Shown: positions 34,168 through 43,679 of the stretch, in pieces
Layout: every line of letters starts with the position of its first letter
Position numbering within the stretch: position 1 is the stretch's first letter
Assembly (NCBI RefSeq): GCF_029338575.1
Contig: NZ_CP119992.1
Coordinates: 620,001-684,000, forward strand
Direction: 5' to 3'
Source of the DNA: Halomarina halobia
Lineage (GTDB): Archaea; Halobacteriota; Halobacteria; Halobacteriales; Haloarculaceae
Length of the DNA stretch: 64,000 bases
The notes under the pieces: generated by a model
What the model was told of the DNA's origin: nothing
Seen by the model: the letters and a program-made list of their open reading frames with translations, nothing else
The model's database searches: none
Position numbers and translations under genes: made by a program

Positions 34168-35568
34168 ATGACACACGTCGTCGTCATCGGCGCGTACGGC
34201 AGCGCCGGGGTCGCCGTCGCCGACCGACTCGCGGACGAACCGGACGTCAGGCTCACACTCGTCGACGACGGCGACCCCGGCGGCGGTCTCTGCATCCTCC
34301 GGGGGTGTATGCCGTCGAAGGACGTGTTCTCGGCCGCGGAACACCGATACCGGGCGCGCGTCGACGATCGGCTCGCGGGCGACCCCCCCGACGTGGACCT
34401 CGAGCGCGTCGTCGCACGGAAGGACGAACACGTCTCCAACTTCGCGCGACACCGTCGCGCCGCCGTCCACCGCCTCGCGGAGCGCGACGACGTCGAGTTC
34501 GTCCACGAGACCGCCCGCTTCGTCGACGACCGGACCGTCGCCGTCGGCGACCGTCGGATCGAGGCGGACTACGTCGTCGTCGCCACGGGGTCGACCCCGA
34601 ACGTCCCCGACGTCCCCGGCCTCGACGACGTGTCGTACGCGACCAGCGCCGACGTGCTCGACGCCACGGACCTGCCGGAGTCCGGTATCGTCGTGGGCTT
34701 TGGCTACGTGGGGTTGGAGATGGCACCTTACCTCGCGGAGGCCGGCGGCGTCGACCTCACGGTCGTCGAGCACGACGCCCGGCCGCTGGACGAGGCCGAC
34801 GACGAGTTCGGCGACGCCCTGCTCGACGTCTACCGCGAGGAGTTCGGCATCGAGGTACTCACGCGCGCGGACGAGCGATCGTTCGCCCCGACGGAGGCGG
34901 GCGCGGAACTGACCTACGAGCGCGACGGCGAGGAGCGCACCGTCGAGGCGGAGGAGGTGTTCGTCTTCGCCGGCCGACGCCCGGCCCTGGACGGGCTCGG
35001 ACTGGAGAACACCTCGCTCGAACCGGGCGAGGGCTGGGTCGACGCGACGATGCGGGCGCGCGACGCGGAGCGAACCTTCGTCGTCGGCGACGCCAACGGC
35101 CGCGAACCCGTCCTCCACGTCGCGAAGGAACAGGGGATCCTCGCCGCCGACAACGTCCTCCGTCACCGCGACGGCGAGGACCTCCGGGAGTACCACAACC
35201 TGCACCACCACGTGATCTTCTCCGGGCTCGCGGTCTACCCGTTCGCGCACGTCGGCCACTCGCGGGCGTCCGCGGAGGCGGCGGGCGTCGACCACGTGGC
35301 GGTCACGCGCGAGGCGGCGAGCGACGGGGTGTTCGCGGTGAAGGACGCGGCGCGGGGGCTCGCGCGGCTCGTCGTCGCGACGGACGGCACCGTCCTCGGC
35401 TATCAGGGGCTCCACTACCACGCGGACGTGATGGCGAAGACGATGCAGGTCGTCGTCGAGCGCGAGATGGACGTCCGGGAGGTCCCCGACCGGGCGTACC
35501 ACCCGACGACGCCCGAGATCATAGACGGCCTCCTCCGGGAGGCGAAGCGCGAGCTGGACGGGGCCTAG
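34168..35568 (+). CDS. dihydrolipoamide dehydrogenase-like flavoprotein disulfide reductase
   Basis: 466 residues. The FAD site is VVVIGAYGSAG (4-14), and the redox-active disulfide is Cys42-x4-Cys47 in GLCILRGCMPSK. ATGSTPNVPDVPG and VGFGYVGLEMA mark the second FAD and NAD sites. The C-terminal H-P-T-x-x-E (YHPTTPEI) is the catalytic histidine-glutamate pair contributed across the dimer. FAD GxGxxG is slightly altered (GAYGSAG). It could be the E3/L-protein for the glycine-cleavage genes in this window, but genomes usually encode several paralogues and this one is not the closest to a canonical E3. Confidence 0.85.
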   Translation: MTHVVVIGAYGSAGVAVADRLADEPDVRLTLVDDGDPGGGLCILRGCMPSKDVFSAAEHRYRARVDDRLAGDPPDVDLERVVARKDEHVSNFARHRRAAVHRLAERDDVEFVHETARFVDDRTVAVGDRRIEADYVVVATGSTPNVPDVPGLDDVSYATSADVLDATDLPESGIVVGFGYVGLEMAPYLAEAGGVDLTVVEHDARPLDEADDEFGDALLDVYREEFGIEVLTRADERSFAPTEAGAELTYERDGEERTVEAEEVFVFAGRRPALDGLGLENTSLEPGEGWVDATMRARDAERTFVVGDANGREPVLHVAKEQGILAADNVLRHRDGEDLREYHNLHHHVIFSGLAVYPFAHVGHSRASAEAAGVDHVAVTREAASDGVFAVKDAARGLARLVVATDGTVLGYQGLHYHADVMAKTMQVVVEREMDVREVPDRAYHPTTPEIIDGLLREAKRELDGA

Positions 35569-35570
35569 AC

Positions 35571-36026
35571 CTAGACCGTCGCCGACTCGAGCGTCTTCAG
35601 CCGGCTCCTGACGGTGACGTGGTCGCCTCCGCGATGACAGGGGGCGACGTGGCTCACCCTGTCGTCCTCGAACTCCACGAGCGTCACCGACGGGAACTCG
35701 ACGCAGACGAACGACTCGCCGGTGACCGTGGAGTGGCGGGCGCAGGTCGGAAAGCAGAAGTCCAGTTCGGCACCGGCGCGCTTGGCCCAACGCCCGAACA
35801 AGTCGAGTCGGTCGAGGACGAACCGACCGAACTTCGTCTGTGCCGCCCGCGACTCGGGGTCGATCCCCGAGCCCCAGACGTACAGGTCGTACCCGTCGAT
35901 CTCCCCCGTTCCTGCGCACGCGCGCAACCGTTCTAGCACCTCCTCCTGTCCCCGGAGTTCGTAGCCCGGCGTCAACGACCGGACGTACACCTCCACGGTA
36001 CGTCGACTCGTGTCCCCTAGTGCCAT
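35571..36026 (-). CDS. uncharacterised haloarchaeal protein
   Basis: 151 residues from ATG 36026; two earlier in-frame ATGs are possible. It contains VEVYVRSLTPGYELRGQEEV at the start, a central EIDGYDLYVWGSGIDP, and cysteines at RACAGT, DFCFPTC and APCHRG. Similar proteins are frequent in haloarchaea, often annotated only as HTH-domain or hypothetical. The stop is two bases from that of the convergent flavoprotein gene. No function is claimed. Confidence 0.7.
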   Translation of the reverse strand: MALGDTSRRTVEVYVRSLTPGYELRGQEEVLERLRACAGTGEIDGYDLYVWGSGIDPESRAAQTKFGRFVLDRLDLFGRWAKRAGAELDFCFPTCARHSTVTGESFVCVEFPSVTLVEFEDDRVSHVAPCHRGGDHVTVRSRLKTLESATV

Positions 36027-36161
36027 GGTACTTCCCCGCTTACCATCAACCATCGCCCGCGCAAATAGTTTACTCAGCCGATAATTCAAAAACTCGCGGA
36101 TAGCTCTCACGCCCTGACAGGCCCACCAAGCGTTTTACGGGCGCGTCGACTATTCCGAGAC

Positions 36162-36263
36162 ATGTCCGAAGACGGTGAATACGAGTGCTCCGCCTGCGGT
36201 CGGTCGTTCTCGAACGAGGAGGAACTCCGTCGGCACGTCCACGACGTGGGCCTCGTCGACTAG
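36162..36263 (+). CDS. 33-residue single C2H2 zinc-finger protein
   Basis: MSEDGEYECSACGRSF followed by SNEEELRRHVHDVGLVD gives C-x2-C-x12-H-x3-H, a single classical zinc finger. It may bind DNA, RNA or protein. Its stop codon shares bases with the stop of the convergent dehalogenase gene through a CTAG. Confidence 0.65.
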   Translation: MSEDGEYECSACGRSFSNEEELRRHVHDVGLVD

Positions 36264-36940
36264 GCGAGTTCGTCGGCGAGGTCGTGAAGCGTCTCGACGG
36301 TGAGGTCCGGTTCGCCGTCGAACGGCTCCCACGGGGACCCCTTCCGGTCGGCCCAGACGCCCTGCATCCCGGCGTGCATCGCCCCCTGAACGTCCAGCCA
36401 GAGCGCGCTCACGTGGGCGATCTCGTCGATGGGCGTCCCCGCCCGCGCGGCGGCGTGACGGTACAGCTCGCGGGCGGGCTTGAACGTCCGCACCTCGTCG
36501 GCGCTGATCGTGTCCTCGAGCAGGTCCCGGATGCCCGCGTGCGCGACCATCGAGTCGAGCATCTCGGGGTTCCCGTTCGAGAGGACGTAGCAGTCGTAGC
36601 CCGCGTCCCGGACGCGCTCGATGGCGTCGCGCACGTCCGGGAAGACGTCGAGTTCGTGATAGACCGCGAGGATCTCGTCGCGCTCGGCCTCGGGGAGGTC
36701 GACGTCGTACGCGTCGAGCGCGTACTCGAGGGCGTCGCGGTTCATCTCGTAGAACGGCTGGTAGGCGTCGATCTCGTTGGCGACCATCGTGTACTCGAGC
36801 GAGCGCGCCCGCCAGAGCTGCGAGACGGGTAGCGGGTCGTCCACGCGCTCGCGCAGGGCCGCCTCCGCGGCGTCGACGTCGACGAGCGTGCTGTACGAGT
36901 CGAAGGTCACCGTCGAGACGCGGTCCGCGTCGAAGGTCAT
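36260..36940 (-). CDS. HAD-superfamily hydrolase, haloacid dehalogenase type II-like
   Basis: 226 residues. The nucleophile aspartate is in TFDSYSTL (Asp14), motif II in CYVLSNGNPEM, the lysine in FKPARELY, and the acidic motif in LWLDVQGAMHAG. The pattern FDSYSTL replaces the more usual FDAYGTL, and LSNGNPEML matches type II 2-haloacid dehalogenases. It may hydrolyse haloacids or phosphate esters. It begins opposite the IMPDH-like gene, 189 bases away. Confidence 0.88.
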   Translation of the reverse strand: MTFDADRVSTVTFDSYSTLVDVDAAEAALRERVDDPLPVSQLWRARSLEYTMVANEIDAYQPFYEMNRDALEYALDAYDVDLPEAERDEILAVYHELDVFPDVRDAIERVRDAGYDCYVLSNGNPEMLDSMVAHAGIRDLLEDTISADEVRTFKPARELYRHAAARAGTPIDEIAHVSALWLDVQGAMHAGMQGVWADRKGSPWEPFDGEPDLTVETLHDLADELA

Positions 36941-37129
36941 GACCGGCCCTTCCGCGGGGAGGAGTATAGCTGTAGGGTCGGACGTGTGCGGCCGCGACAC
37001 GAACGACGTGATCGTCGCGGAGTGCGACGACGGCCGGAACGCGTTCCGGTCGCCCTGACACTCGCCGCGCGCGGCGAATTCGACGGAGCTAACTGGGACC
37101 ACGGCCTCAGGGGTCAAGGGTTCACACGA

Positions 37130-38176
37130 ATGAACGTCAGAACTGGACTCTCGTACGGGGACGTCCTGCTCGTTCCCCAGCGCTCTCCGGTCGACAGCCG
37201 TAGTCACGTCGACCTCTCGACGAAGCTCACGCCGTCGCTCGACCTCGAGATCCCGGTGCTCTCCGCGCCGATGGACACCGTCACCGAGGTCGACACCGCG
37301 ATCACGCTCTCGACGATGGGCGGGCTCGGCACGATCCACCGCTTCATGGGCGTCGACGAGCAGGTCGAACAGGTCGGCGCCGTCGCCGACGCGGGCGAGC
37401 GCGTCGGGGCCGCCGTCGGCATCGACGAGGACTTCCTCGACCGAACCGGGGCGACGCTCGCGGCGGGTGCGGACTGCGTCGTGGTCGACGTCGCCCACGG
37501 CCACATGGAGGCGGCGCTCGCCGCCGTCGAGCGCATCGACGCCGAGTTCCCCGACGCGCCCCTCGTCGCCGGCAACGTCGTCACGCCCCAGGGGGTCAGG
37601 GACCTCCACGCGGCGGGCGCAGACTGCGTCAAGGTCGGCGTCGGACCGGGCTCCCACTGCACCACCCGGGAGGTCGCCGGCGCGGGCGTCCCACAGCTCA
37701 CCGCGGTGGACGACTGCGCGGCGGCCGCCCGCGACCTCGGCATCCACGTGATCGCCGACGGCGGCATCCGAACCTCCGGCGACGCCGTCAAGGCGCTGAT
37801 GGCGGGCGCGGACACCGTCATGCTCGGCGGCTTCTTCGCCGGAACCGACGAGGCACCCGGCGACCTCGTCGAGGTGGACGGCGAGCGCTACAAGCGCTCG
37901 CGCGGCATGGCCTCCACGGCGGCCAACGAGGCGCGCACGGACAAGGCGCTCACCCCCGACGCCGACGAGGGCGTTGACGGCCTCTCGCCGTACCGCGGTC
38001 CGCTCGAGGTCGCGCTCTCGGAGTTCCTCGCCGGCGTCCGCTCGGGACTGAGCTACTGCGGCGGTCACACTATCCCCGAGGCGCGCGCGAAGGCGGAGTT
38101 CATCCGGGTCGCCCCCGGCGCGAAGGAGCGCGAGGGGGCACACTCGGTTCTCGAGGCTCACGCGCGCGACGAATAG
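37130..38176 (+). CDS. IMP dehydrogenase/GMP reductase family enzyme without CBS domains
   Basis: 348 residues. The start [12 protein letters not shown] is typical. The phosphate loop and catalytic cysteine are in [20 protein letters not shown] (Cys177), and [21 protein letters not shown] follows. The CBS pair that usually interrupts IMPDH is absent, with the barrel continuous. Family members oxidise IMP to XMP or reduce GMP to [11 protein letters not shown] favours the dehydrogenase side, but the size favours reductase-like paralogues. Transcribed alone. Confidence 0.88.
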   Translation: MNVRTGLSYGDVLLVPQRSPVDSRSHVDLSTKLTPSLDLEIPVLSAPMDTVTEVDTAITLSTMGGLGTIHRFMGVDEQVEQVGAVADAGERVGAAVGIDEDFLDRTGATLAAGADCVVVDVAHGHMEAALAAVERIDAEFPDAPLVAGNVVTPQGVRDLHAAGADCVKVGVGPGSHCTTREVAGAGVPQLTAVDDCAAAARDLGIHVIADGGIRTSGDAVKALMAGADTVMLGGFFAGTDEAPGDLVEVDGERYKRSRGMASTAANEARTDKALTPDADEGVDGLSPYRGPLEVALSEFLAGVRSGLSYCGGHTIPEARAKAEFIRVAPGAKEREGAHSVLEAHARDE

Positions 38177-38238
38177 ACGCGGACGCGGCCCGTGCGCTCG
38201 TCACGTCGACCTTCCGCCGAGCGACGGGTCCGCGCCGC

Positions 38239-38388
38239 TCAGAGCGGCGCGACGTTGCGATCGCCGCAGACGGGACAGCGGAGGGCCTCGGCGTCAGCGG
38301 GTGCCTCGAACGTCTCGGGGCACGCCGAACACTGGTACTTGGTCGGGCTGTCCTCGCCGCCGCCGAACACGCGTCTGAGTAGTTTCAC
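38239..38388 (-). CDS. 49-residue zinc-ribbon protein
   Basis: From GTG 38388: MKLLRRVFGGGED, then YQCSACPETFEA and LRCPVCGDRN. The two C-x2-C knuckles are 20 residues apart, giving a mini zinc ribbon with a basic N terminus. Too small for most gene finders. It lies between the IMPDH-like and gcvPB genes, in the same direction as gcvPB. Confidence 0.65.
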   Translation of the reverse strand: MKLLRRVFGGGEDSPTKYQCSACPETFEAPADAEALRCPVCGDRNVAPL

Positions 38389-38448
38389 GGGCTACCACTC
38401 CAGTTTCGGGTGGGTTCGACGTGGAGATAAACGGGGGCGCTCGTTGCG

Positions 38449-38470
38449 ACCGTTGCGGGTTCGCAACGGT
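38449..38470. terminator. hairpin downstream of gcvPB
   Basis: ACCGTTGCG-GGTT-CGCAACGGT, a nine-base perfect stem with a four-base loop, lies 70 bases after the gcvPB stop on the minus strand. It may end the gcvPA-gcvPB transcript. Confidence 0.45.
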
Positions 38471-38538
38471 GGAAAACGGCGTGAACGTTTCGGAACTCGG
38501 TTACCTCGGATGGGCTGACCGGCCCTCCCCCGGGGATC

Positions 38539-40008
38539 TCACTCCTCGCGGTCGAGCGCCTGCCAGGACAGCCGCGGGTTCCGCGCCGCGCTCACCTGGT
38601 CGATGCGCCGCGCGGCCGTCCGCTCGGGGGCGGACTCGACCGTCGCCTCGTCCTCCGCCGCCACCGCGTCGAACGCGGCCGCGAGCTGGTCGAGCGACGA
38701 GCGGTTCTCGACCTCGGTCGGTTCCGTCATCAGCGCCTCCGGGACCGCCTCGGGCCACTTCGTCGTCGGCGGGTGGACGCCGTAGTCGAGCATGCGCTTC
38801 GCCACGTCGGCGGCGTCCGCGTCCGCGCTCGCGACGAACTCGTGGTGGAACGGGCCGAACGGGATCTCGTAGTCGATCCGCTCGGCGAGGTAGTTGGCGT
38901 TCAGGACGGCCTTCGCGCTCGCGTCCGCGAGCCCCTCGTCGCCGAGACGGGCGATGTAGGCGTAGGCCTTCACGAGCACGAGCCAGTTGCCCTGGTAGCC
39001 GTGGACCTTGCCGATCGAACGCTCGGGGGCGTACAGCTCGTAACCGCCGTCGGTCCTCCGCACCCGGGGATCCGGCAGGAACTCGGCGAGGTCCTCCCTG
39101 ACGCCGACCGGCCCCGCACCGGGGCCGCCGCCGCCGTGGGGCGTGGCGAACGTCTTGTGGACGTTGTAGTGCATGACGTCGAAGCCCATGTCGCCGGGGC
39201 GGGCGCGCCCGAGCAGCGCGTTCAGGTTCGCGCCGTCGTAGTAGAGCAGGCCGCCGGCGTCGTGGACGATCTCGGCGATGCGCTCGATGTCGCGCTCGAA
39301 CAGCCCGAGCGTGTTCGGGTTGGTGAGCATGAGCGCGGCCGTCTCCTCGCCGACCGCCGCCTCCAGCGCGCCGAGGTCCACCCGTCCGTCCGCCGCGCCG
39401 GGGAGCTCGACCACGTCGTAGCCCGCCATGGCCGCGCTGGCGAAGTTCGTCCCGTGGGCGGAGTCGGGGACGACGACCTCGGTCCGGTCCTCGCCGCGCG
39501 CCTCGTGGTAGGCCCTGGCGATCAGGATGCCCGCGAACTCGCCCGCCGCGCCCGCCGGGGGCTGGAGCGTCACGGCGTCCATCCCGCCGATGCGCGCGAG
39601 GTAGTCCTGGAGGCGATAGAGGAGTTCGAGCGTCCCCTGGGCGCTCTCCGGCGAGCGGTCGGGGTGGATCCCGGCCTTCGGGTGGGCGGCCGCGTCCTCG
39701 GTGAACTTCGGGTTGTACTTCATCGTGCAGGAGCCGAGCGGGAACGGCCCGTTCTCGACGCCGTAGTTCATCTCCGAGAGGCGCGTGTAGTGGCGCGCCA
39801 GTTCGGGCTCCGAGAGGTCAGGCAGGTCGAGCGTGTCGCGCGTCAGGTGCTCGGGGAGCTCCGACTCCACCTCGACCTCGCGGGTGTGCTTCTCGGAGAG
39901 GAGCGGTTCGTACCGCTCGTCGTCCGCGGTCCAGCGCGCCTGGTCGTAGACGAGGGTATCGCGGCCGCTCCCGCTGGTCGCTCCCTGATCGCGTTCGTCT
40001 CCACTCAC
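38539..40008 (-). CDS. gcvPB: glycine dehydrogenase (decarboxylating) subunit 2, P-protein
   Basis: 489 residues from GTG 40008, which overlaps the gcvPA stop by four bases (GTGA). The pyridoxal-phosphate lysine lies in [16 protein letters not shown] (about Lys285). [22 protein letters not shown] and [14 protein letters not shown] are conserved. The C-terminal half of the split P-protein decarboxylates glycine and passes the aminomethyl group to lipoyl-GcvH, encoded near 51.5 kb. The two-subunit form is standard in archaea. The C terminus ends [10 protein letters not shown]. Confidence 0.96.
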   Translation of the reverse strand: MSGDERDQGATSGSGRDTLVYDQARWTADDERYEPLLSEKHTREVEVESELPEHLTRDTLDLPDLSEPELARHYTRLSEMNYGVENGPFPLGSCTMKYNPKFTEDAAAHPKAGIHPDRSPESAQGTLELLYRLQDYLARIGGMDAVTLQPPAGAAGEFAGILIARAYHEARGEDRTEVVVPDSAHGTNFASAAMAGYDVVELPGAADGRVDLGALEAAVGEETAALMLTNPNTLGLFERDIERIAEIVHDAGGLLYYDGANLNALLGRARPGDMGFDVMHYNVHKTFATPHGGGGPGAGPVGVREDLAEFLPDPRVRRTDGGYELYAPERSIGKVHGYQGNWLVLVKAYAYIARLGDEGLADASAKAVLNANYLAERIDYEIPFGPFHHEFVASADADAADVAKRMLDYGVHPPTTKWPEAVPEALMTEPTEVENRSSLDQLAAAFDAVAAEDEATVESAPERTAARRIDQVSAARNPRLSWQALDREE

Positions 40009-41336
40009 GCGACCACCTCCAGCGCCTCCACCAGCGCGTCGCGCCTCGCGGCGTTGGTCTCCGTCGTGCAGAGCTGGATCTCGTGCTCGCCGACGACGTG
40101 AACGGCGAAGCCCTCGTCCTCGAGGTCCGACGCCACCGCCGCCGCGGGCTGGTCGGTGTGCGCGACGAACTCCCGGAAGTGGTGTCGGTCGTGGACCGGC
40201 GCGCGCATCCCCACGATCGCGTCCACGCGCTCCGCGAGGTCGGCCGTCGCCGTCACGCAGTCGTTCGCGAGGTCGACGAGCCCCTGCGGGCCGAGCGTCG
40301 CCGCGTGCATGGCGGTGCGGAGCGCGACCCACGCCTGGTTCGTGCAGATGTTGCTCGTCGCGCGCTCGCGGCGGATGTGCTGCTCTCTGGTCTGGAGCGT
40401 CAGGGTGTAGGCCCGGCGGCCGGTCGCGTCCTCGCTGACCCCGACGAGGCGACCGGGCACCTGCCGAAGGTAGTCGTCGCGGCAGGCGAACAGCCCGAGG
40501 CCCATCCCGTAGCTCGCGCCCAGGCCGAGCGAGGCGGCCTCGCCGACGACCACGTCCGCGCCGACGCTCGCGGGCTCTCGGAGCAGCGCGAGCGCCAGCA
40601 CGTCCGTCCCGAGCACGAACAGCGCGTCGTTCTCGTGCGCGAGGTCGCCGATCTCGGGGAGGCGCTCCTCGATCGTCCCCCGAACGGTCGGGTTCTCGGC
40701 GTAGACCATCGCCACGTCCTCGTCCACGCGATCGGCGAGCGCCTCGACGTCCGCGTTCGCGTCGTCGGTCGAGTAGGACTCCACCGCGAGCCCCGCGCCC
40801 TCGACGTAGTTCTCGAGGACGGCCCGGCGGCCCTCGTGGAGCAGGTCGGGGACGAGCACCGTCTCCCCGGAGACCCGCCGGAGGCGGGCGGCGAGCGTCG
40901 CCGCCTCGCCGAGCGCCGTCGCGGCGTCGTACATCGAGCAGTTCGCCACGTCGAGGCCCGTCAGTTCGACGAGCATCGACTGGTACTCGAACAGCGCCTG
41001 CAGGAAGCCCTGGGCCACCTCGGGCTGGTACTGCGTGTAGGAGGTCAGGAACTCCGAGCGCAGGGAGAGGTGATCGACCAGCGAGGGCACGTAGTGGTCG
41101 TAGTGACCGCGACCGAGGAACTCGGCGAGGTCGGCGTTGCGTCCGAGCGTCGCGTCGACGTGCGCGCGCGCCGCCCGCTCGCTTCGCGACTCGATGCCGA
41201 ACGCGCCGTCGAAGCGCAGTCCGTCGGGGATGTCGAAGAGGTCCTCCTCGCTCGCCGCGCCGACGGCGTCGAGCATCGCCGCCGTCTCCTCGGGGGTGTG
41301 CGGCGCGAAGGGACTACCGGAGTTATGGCTGCTCAT
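40005..41336 (-). CDS. gcvPA: glycine dehydrogenase (decarboxylating) subunit 1, P-protein
   Basis: 443 residues. [38 protein letters not shown] and [15 protein letters not shown] are hallmark strings. [20 protein letters not shown] lies near 320. It is the non-PLP-lysine half that completes the P-protein dimer with GcvPB. It heads the operon; the 200 bases upstream hold no recognised riboswitch. Confidence 0.96.
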   Translation of the reverse strand: MSSHNSGSPFAPHTPEETAAMLDAVGAASEEDLFDIPDGLRFDGAFGIESRSERAARAHVDATLGRNADLAEFLGRGHYDHYVPSLVDHLSLRSEFLTSYTQYQPEVAQGFLQALFEYQSMLVELTGLDVANCSMYDAATALGEAATLAARLRRVSGETVLVPDLLHEGRRAVLENYVEGAGLAVESYSTDDANADVEALADRVDEDVAMVYAENPTVRGTIEERLPEIGDLAHENDALFVLGTDVLALALLREPASVGADVVVGEAASLGLGASYGMGLGLFACRDDYLRQVPGRLVGVSEDATGRRAYTLTLQTREQHIRRERATSNICTNQAWVALRTAMHAATLGPQGLVDLANDCVTATADLAERVDAIVGMRAPVHDRHHFREFVAHTDQPAAAVASDLEDEGFAVHVVGEHEIQLCTTETNAARRDALVEALEVVA

Positions 41337-41534
41337 GCGTTGATGTGATGGGTGTCCGTGGGCGGGACATCTGGTGGTACGGCGTTACAAGTCACTGCAT
41401 ATGATACCGTCGGATCCGGGTCGGTGACGACACGGACGTGGTGTCTTCGTGAACTAGATCGATCGGGACGGACACGAACGCGGAGGACTCCCCGTCCCCG
41501 AGCCTCGTTCGTCGGGCGGCGCGAGTCGCCCCGG

Positions 41535-42875
41535 CTACTCGACGAACCGGTACTTGCGCTCGCCCATGCGGCCCCAGCCGTCGAAGGCGAACTCGCCGTC
41601 GGGGACGGTGAACTCCTCGACGTCGTCCAGCCGCTTGTCGTGGTTGTGGGCGTCGTGGACGCGCTCGTACTCCTCGAAGGAGATGTCGCGGCGGGCCTCC
41701 AGCTGCTCGTCGACGGTCAGGTGGGCGATCTCCTCCTCCCAGCCCGGCTGGACGGTCTCGGCGTGGATCTCCGCCTGCGCGCCGCTGCCGTAGGAGCCGA
41801 CGAGGAGCTTCTTCCCCTCGATCTCCCAGTCGTTCTCCAGGGCGTGCTTCAGTCCGCTCGCGCGCGCGACGTGGACCGACCCGGTGTACCAGTTGCCGAC
41901 CTCGCGCGCGATCTCGAGGGTGGGGGCGATGACGCGGTCGTACCACTCCAGGTACGTCTCGGTGCCCTTGAGCGCGTCCGTGTACTCGCGGACGGCGTCG
42001 AGGAACGCCGCCTCGTCCTCGAACGCCTCGTAGCGCGGCTGTCGGCCGATCTCGGCGGCGAGTTCCTCCTCGATGCTCGTGTCGCGGATCATGTGCCGGT
42101 AGCCGAGCAGGGCGGCCTTGCGGACCATGCCGGGGAAGGGCGTGTGGAAGGGGACGAGGACGAAGTCGTCGGGGTGCGTGTCCCCCGAGACGCTCTCGAA
42201 GTCCTCCAGGGCCTCGCGCATGCGCGCGAGGTAGACCTGCACCGAGCGCTTGCCGTCGACGCTCGGGAACTGCTGGTTGGGCTTGAGGAAGTCCGTCTCG
42301 TCGGCGCTCCCGTACCCCTGCTCGGTCGAGAGTTCGACGAGGTCGGGGTCCTCGCCGATGAGCATGGCGACCGCGCCCGCACCCTGGGTCGCCTCGCCGG
42401 CGTCGCCGCGCGCGTAGAGCGCCGTGTCGGTGGCGATGACGAGCGCGCTGCGCCCGCGGTTGCGATCCGCCTTGATCCAGTTGTAGGCGTCGTCCAGGCT
42501 CTGCGTGCCGGAGATGCAGGCGAACTTGCGCTCGCCCTTGTTGGCGTGGTGAAAGTCGCCCTCGAAGACCTGCTCCAGGCAGCCCGCGATGTACGTCGAG
42601 ACGGGCTTCGAGTTGTCGAACGCGGACTCGGTGGCGACGTCGATGCGGCCGATGTCGGCCGGTTCGAGCCCGCGTCGCTTCATCAGCCGGTGGGCGGCGT
42701 TCGCGCCCATCGTGACGATGTCCTCGTAGGTGTCGGGGAAGGAACTCGCCGCGAGGCCGAGGCCCTTCGTGTACTTCTCCGGCTCCTCACCCTTCGCGGG
42801 CGCGAAGGTGTTCGCGAGGTCGAGTTTGAGCTTCCCGGTGTGGATCTCGATGGCGTCGATGCCGACGGATGTCAT
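41535..42875 (-). CDS. hydroxymethylglutaryl-CoA synthase
   Basis: 446 residues. The nucleophile cysteine is Cys120 in GERKFACISGTQS, with glutamate in ATESAFDNSKP and histidine in LVPFHTPFPGMVRK. The enzyme condenses acetyl-CoA and acetoacetyl-CoA to HMG-CoA, the first committed step to mevalonate and archaeal isoprenoid lipids. The length suits the haloarchaeal form. The start MTSVGIDAIEIHTGK is standard. Gene is often named hmgB or mvaS. Confidence 0.96.
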   Translation of the reverse strand: MTSVGIDAIEIHTGKLKLDLANTFAPAKGEEPEKYTKGLGLAASSFPDTYEDIVTMGANAAHRLMKRRGLEPADIGRIDVATESAFDNSKPVSTYIAGCLEQVFEGDFHHANKGERKFACISGTQSLDDAYNWIKADRNRGRSALVIATDTALYARGDAGEATQGAGAVAMLIGEDPDLVELSTEQGYGSADETDFLKPNQQFPSVDGKRSVQVYLARMREALEDFESVSGDTHPDDFVLVPFHTPFPGMVRKAALLGYRHMIRDTSIEEELAAEIGRQPRYEAFEDEAAFLDAVREYTDALKGTETYLEWYDRVIAPTLEIAREVGNWYTGSVHVARASGLKHALENDWEIEGKKLLVGSYGSGAQAEIHAETVQPGWEEEIAHLTVDEQLEARRDISFEEYERVHDAHNHDKRLDDVEEFTVPDGEFAFDGWGRMGERKYRFVE

Positions 42876-43060
42876 GGCTGGTGAGTCGACCGGGGGATAT
42901 AAGTGTTTGACGACGATGAGTTCGTCGTTCGTCGAACTCCGTCGGACGCGGGGCCGACGGCTGTCGGCTCGGCGTCGAGAGAAGTGCGACGTCGGGTGCG
43001 GGTGGGGGTCCGGGGGTGCACCGGGTCGGTCGCCCGCGCTGCCTGCGTTCTCTGTGGCTC

Positions 43061-43642
43061 CTACGCCTCGTCCTCCTCGACGACCTCGGGGTCACGCATG
43101 GCCTCGTAGAGGCTGTTGAGCCCGTCGACCCACTCGGCGACGAGGCCGTAGTCCAGGTCCTCGACGAGCGAGAGGTCCATGTCCTGGCCGTCGATGATGA
43201 GCGTGCCGGCCTGCACGCAGTGGACGTGCGCGGCGTCGAGGTCCTCCTCGGACTCGGCGTTGCGCGCGGCCTCGACGTGCTCCTCCACGCTCCCGTCGCT
43301 CGTCGCCCCCGCGGCGACGTACTCCTGGGCGGCGTGGAAGACGCAGACGAGCGCGGTCTGGACCGCGTCGATGAGCATCAGGGTGTCCTCATCGTCGAAC
43401 TCGACCTCCGAGAGGACGATCTCCTGGATGCCCGCCAGTTCCTCCATCGCCGCCTGCTCGTCGAGTTCGCCCTCGTCGTAGGCCGAGACGACCTTCGCGA
43501 CGGCGATGACCGTGTCGTCCTGCAGGTTCAGTCGGAGGCGCGCGGAGCTCTCGTCTTCGAGGTCCACGCCCTCCTCGTCCAGGCGGTCGAGCCAGTTCTG
43601 CCAGCGCTCTTCGGTGTAGTACTCACCCTCCGGCGTACTCAT
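43061..43642 (-). CDS. DUF2150 family protein
   Basis: 193 residues from ATG 43642; a GTG two codons earlier is possible. Very acidic and helical, with GEYYTEERWQNWLDRLDE at the N terminus and a central AKVVSAYDEGELDEQAA. I recognise this as the DUF2150 family, found in haloarchaea and some other euryarchaea, function unknown. It lies 38 bases upstream of, and probably in an operon with, the TatD-like gene in the order NYN - TatD-like - DUF2150 on the minus strand reversed to transcription. Confidence 0.82.
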   Translation of the reverse strand: MSTPEGEYYTEERWQNWLDRLDEEGVDLEDESSARLRLNLQDDTVIAVAKVVSAYDEGELDEQAAMEELAGIQEIVLSEVEFDDEDTLMLIDAVQTALVCVFHAAQEYVAAGATSDGSVEEHVEAARNAESEEDLDAAHVHCVQAGTLIIDGQDMDLSLVEDLDYGLVAEWVDGLNSLYEAMRDPEVVEEDEA

Positions 43643-43679
43643 ACTCACGACTTCGAGCGGCCGGCCATATGCCTTTTCG

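Noticed and set aside
41337..41534. Glycine riboswitch upstream of gcvPA
   Set aside because: No tandem aptamer-like structure was recognised and such riboswitches are not known in haloarchaea.
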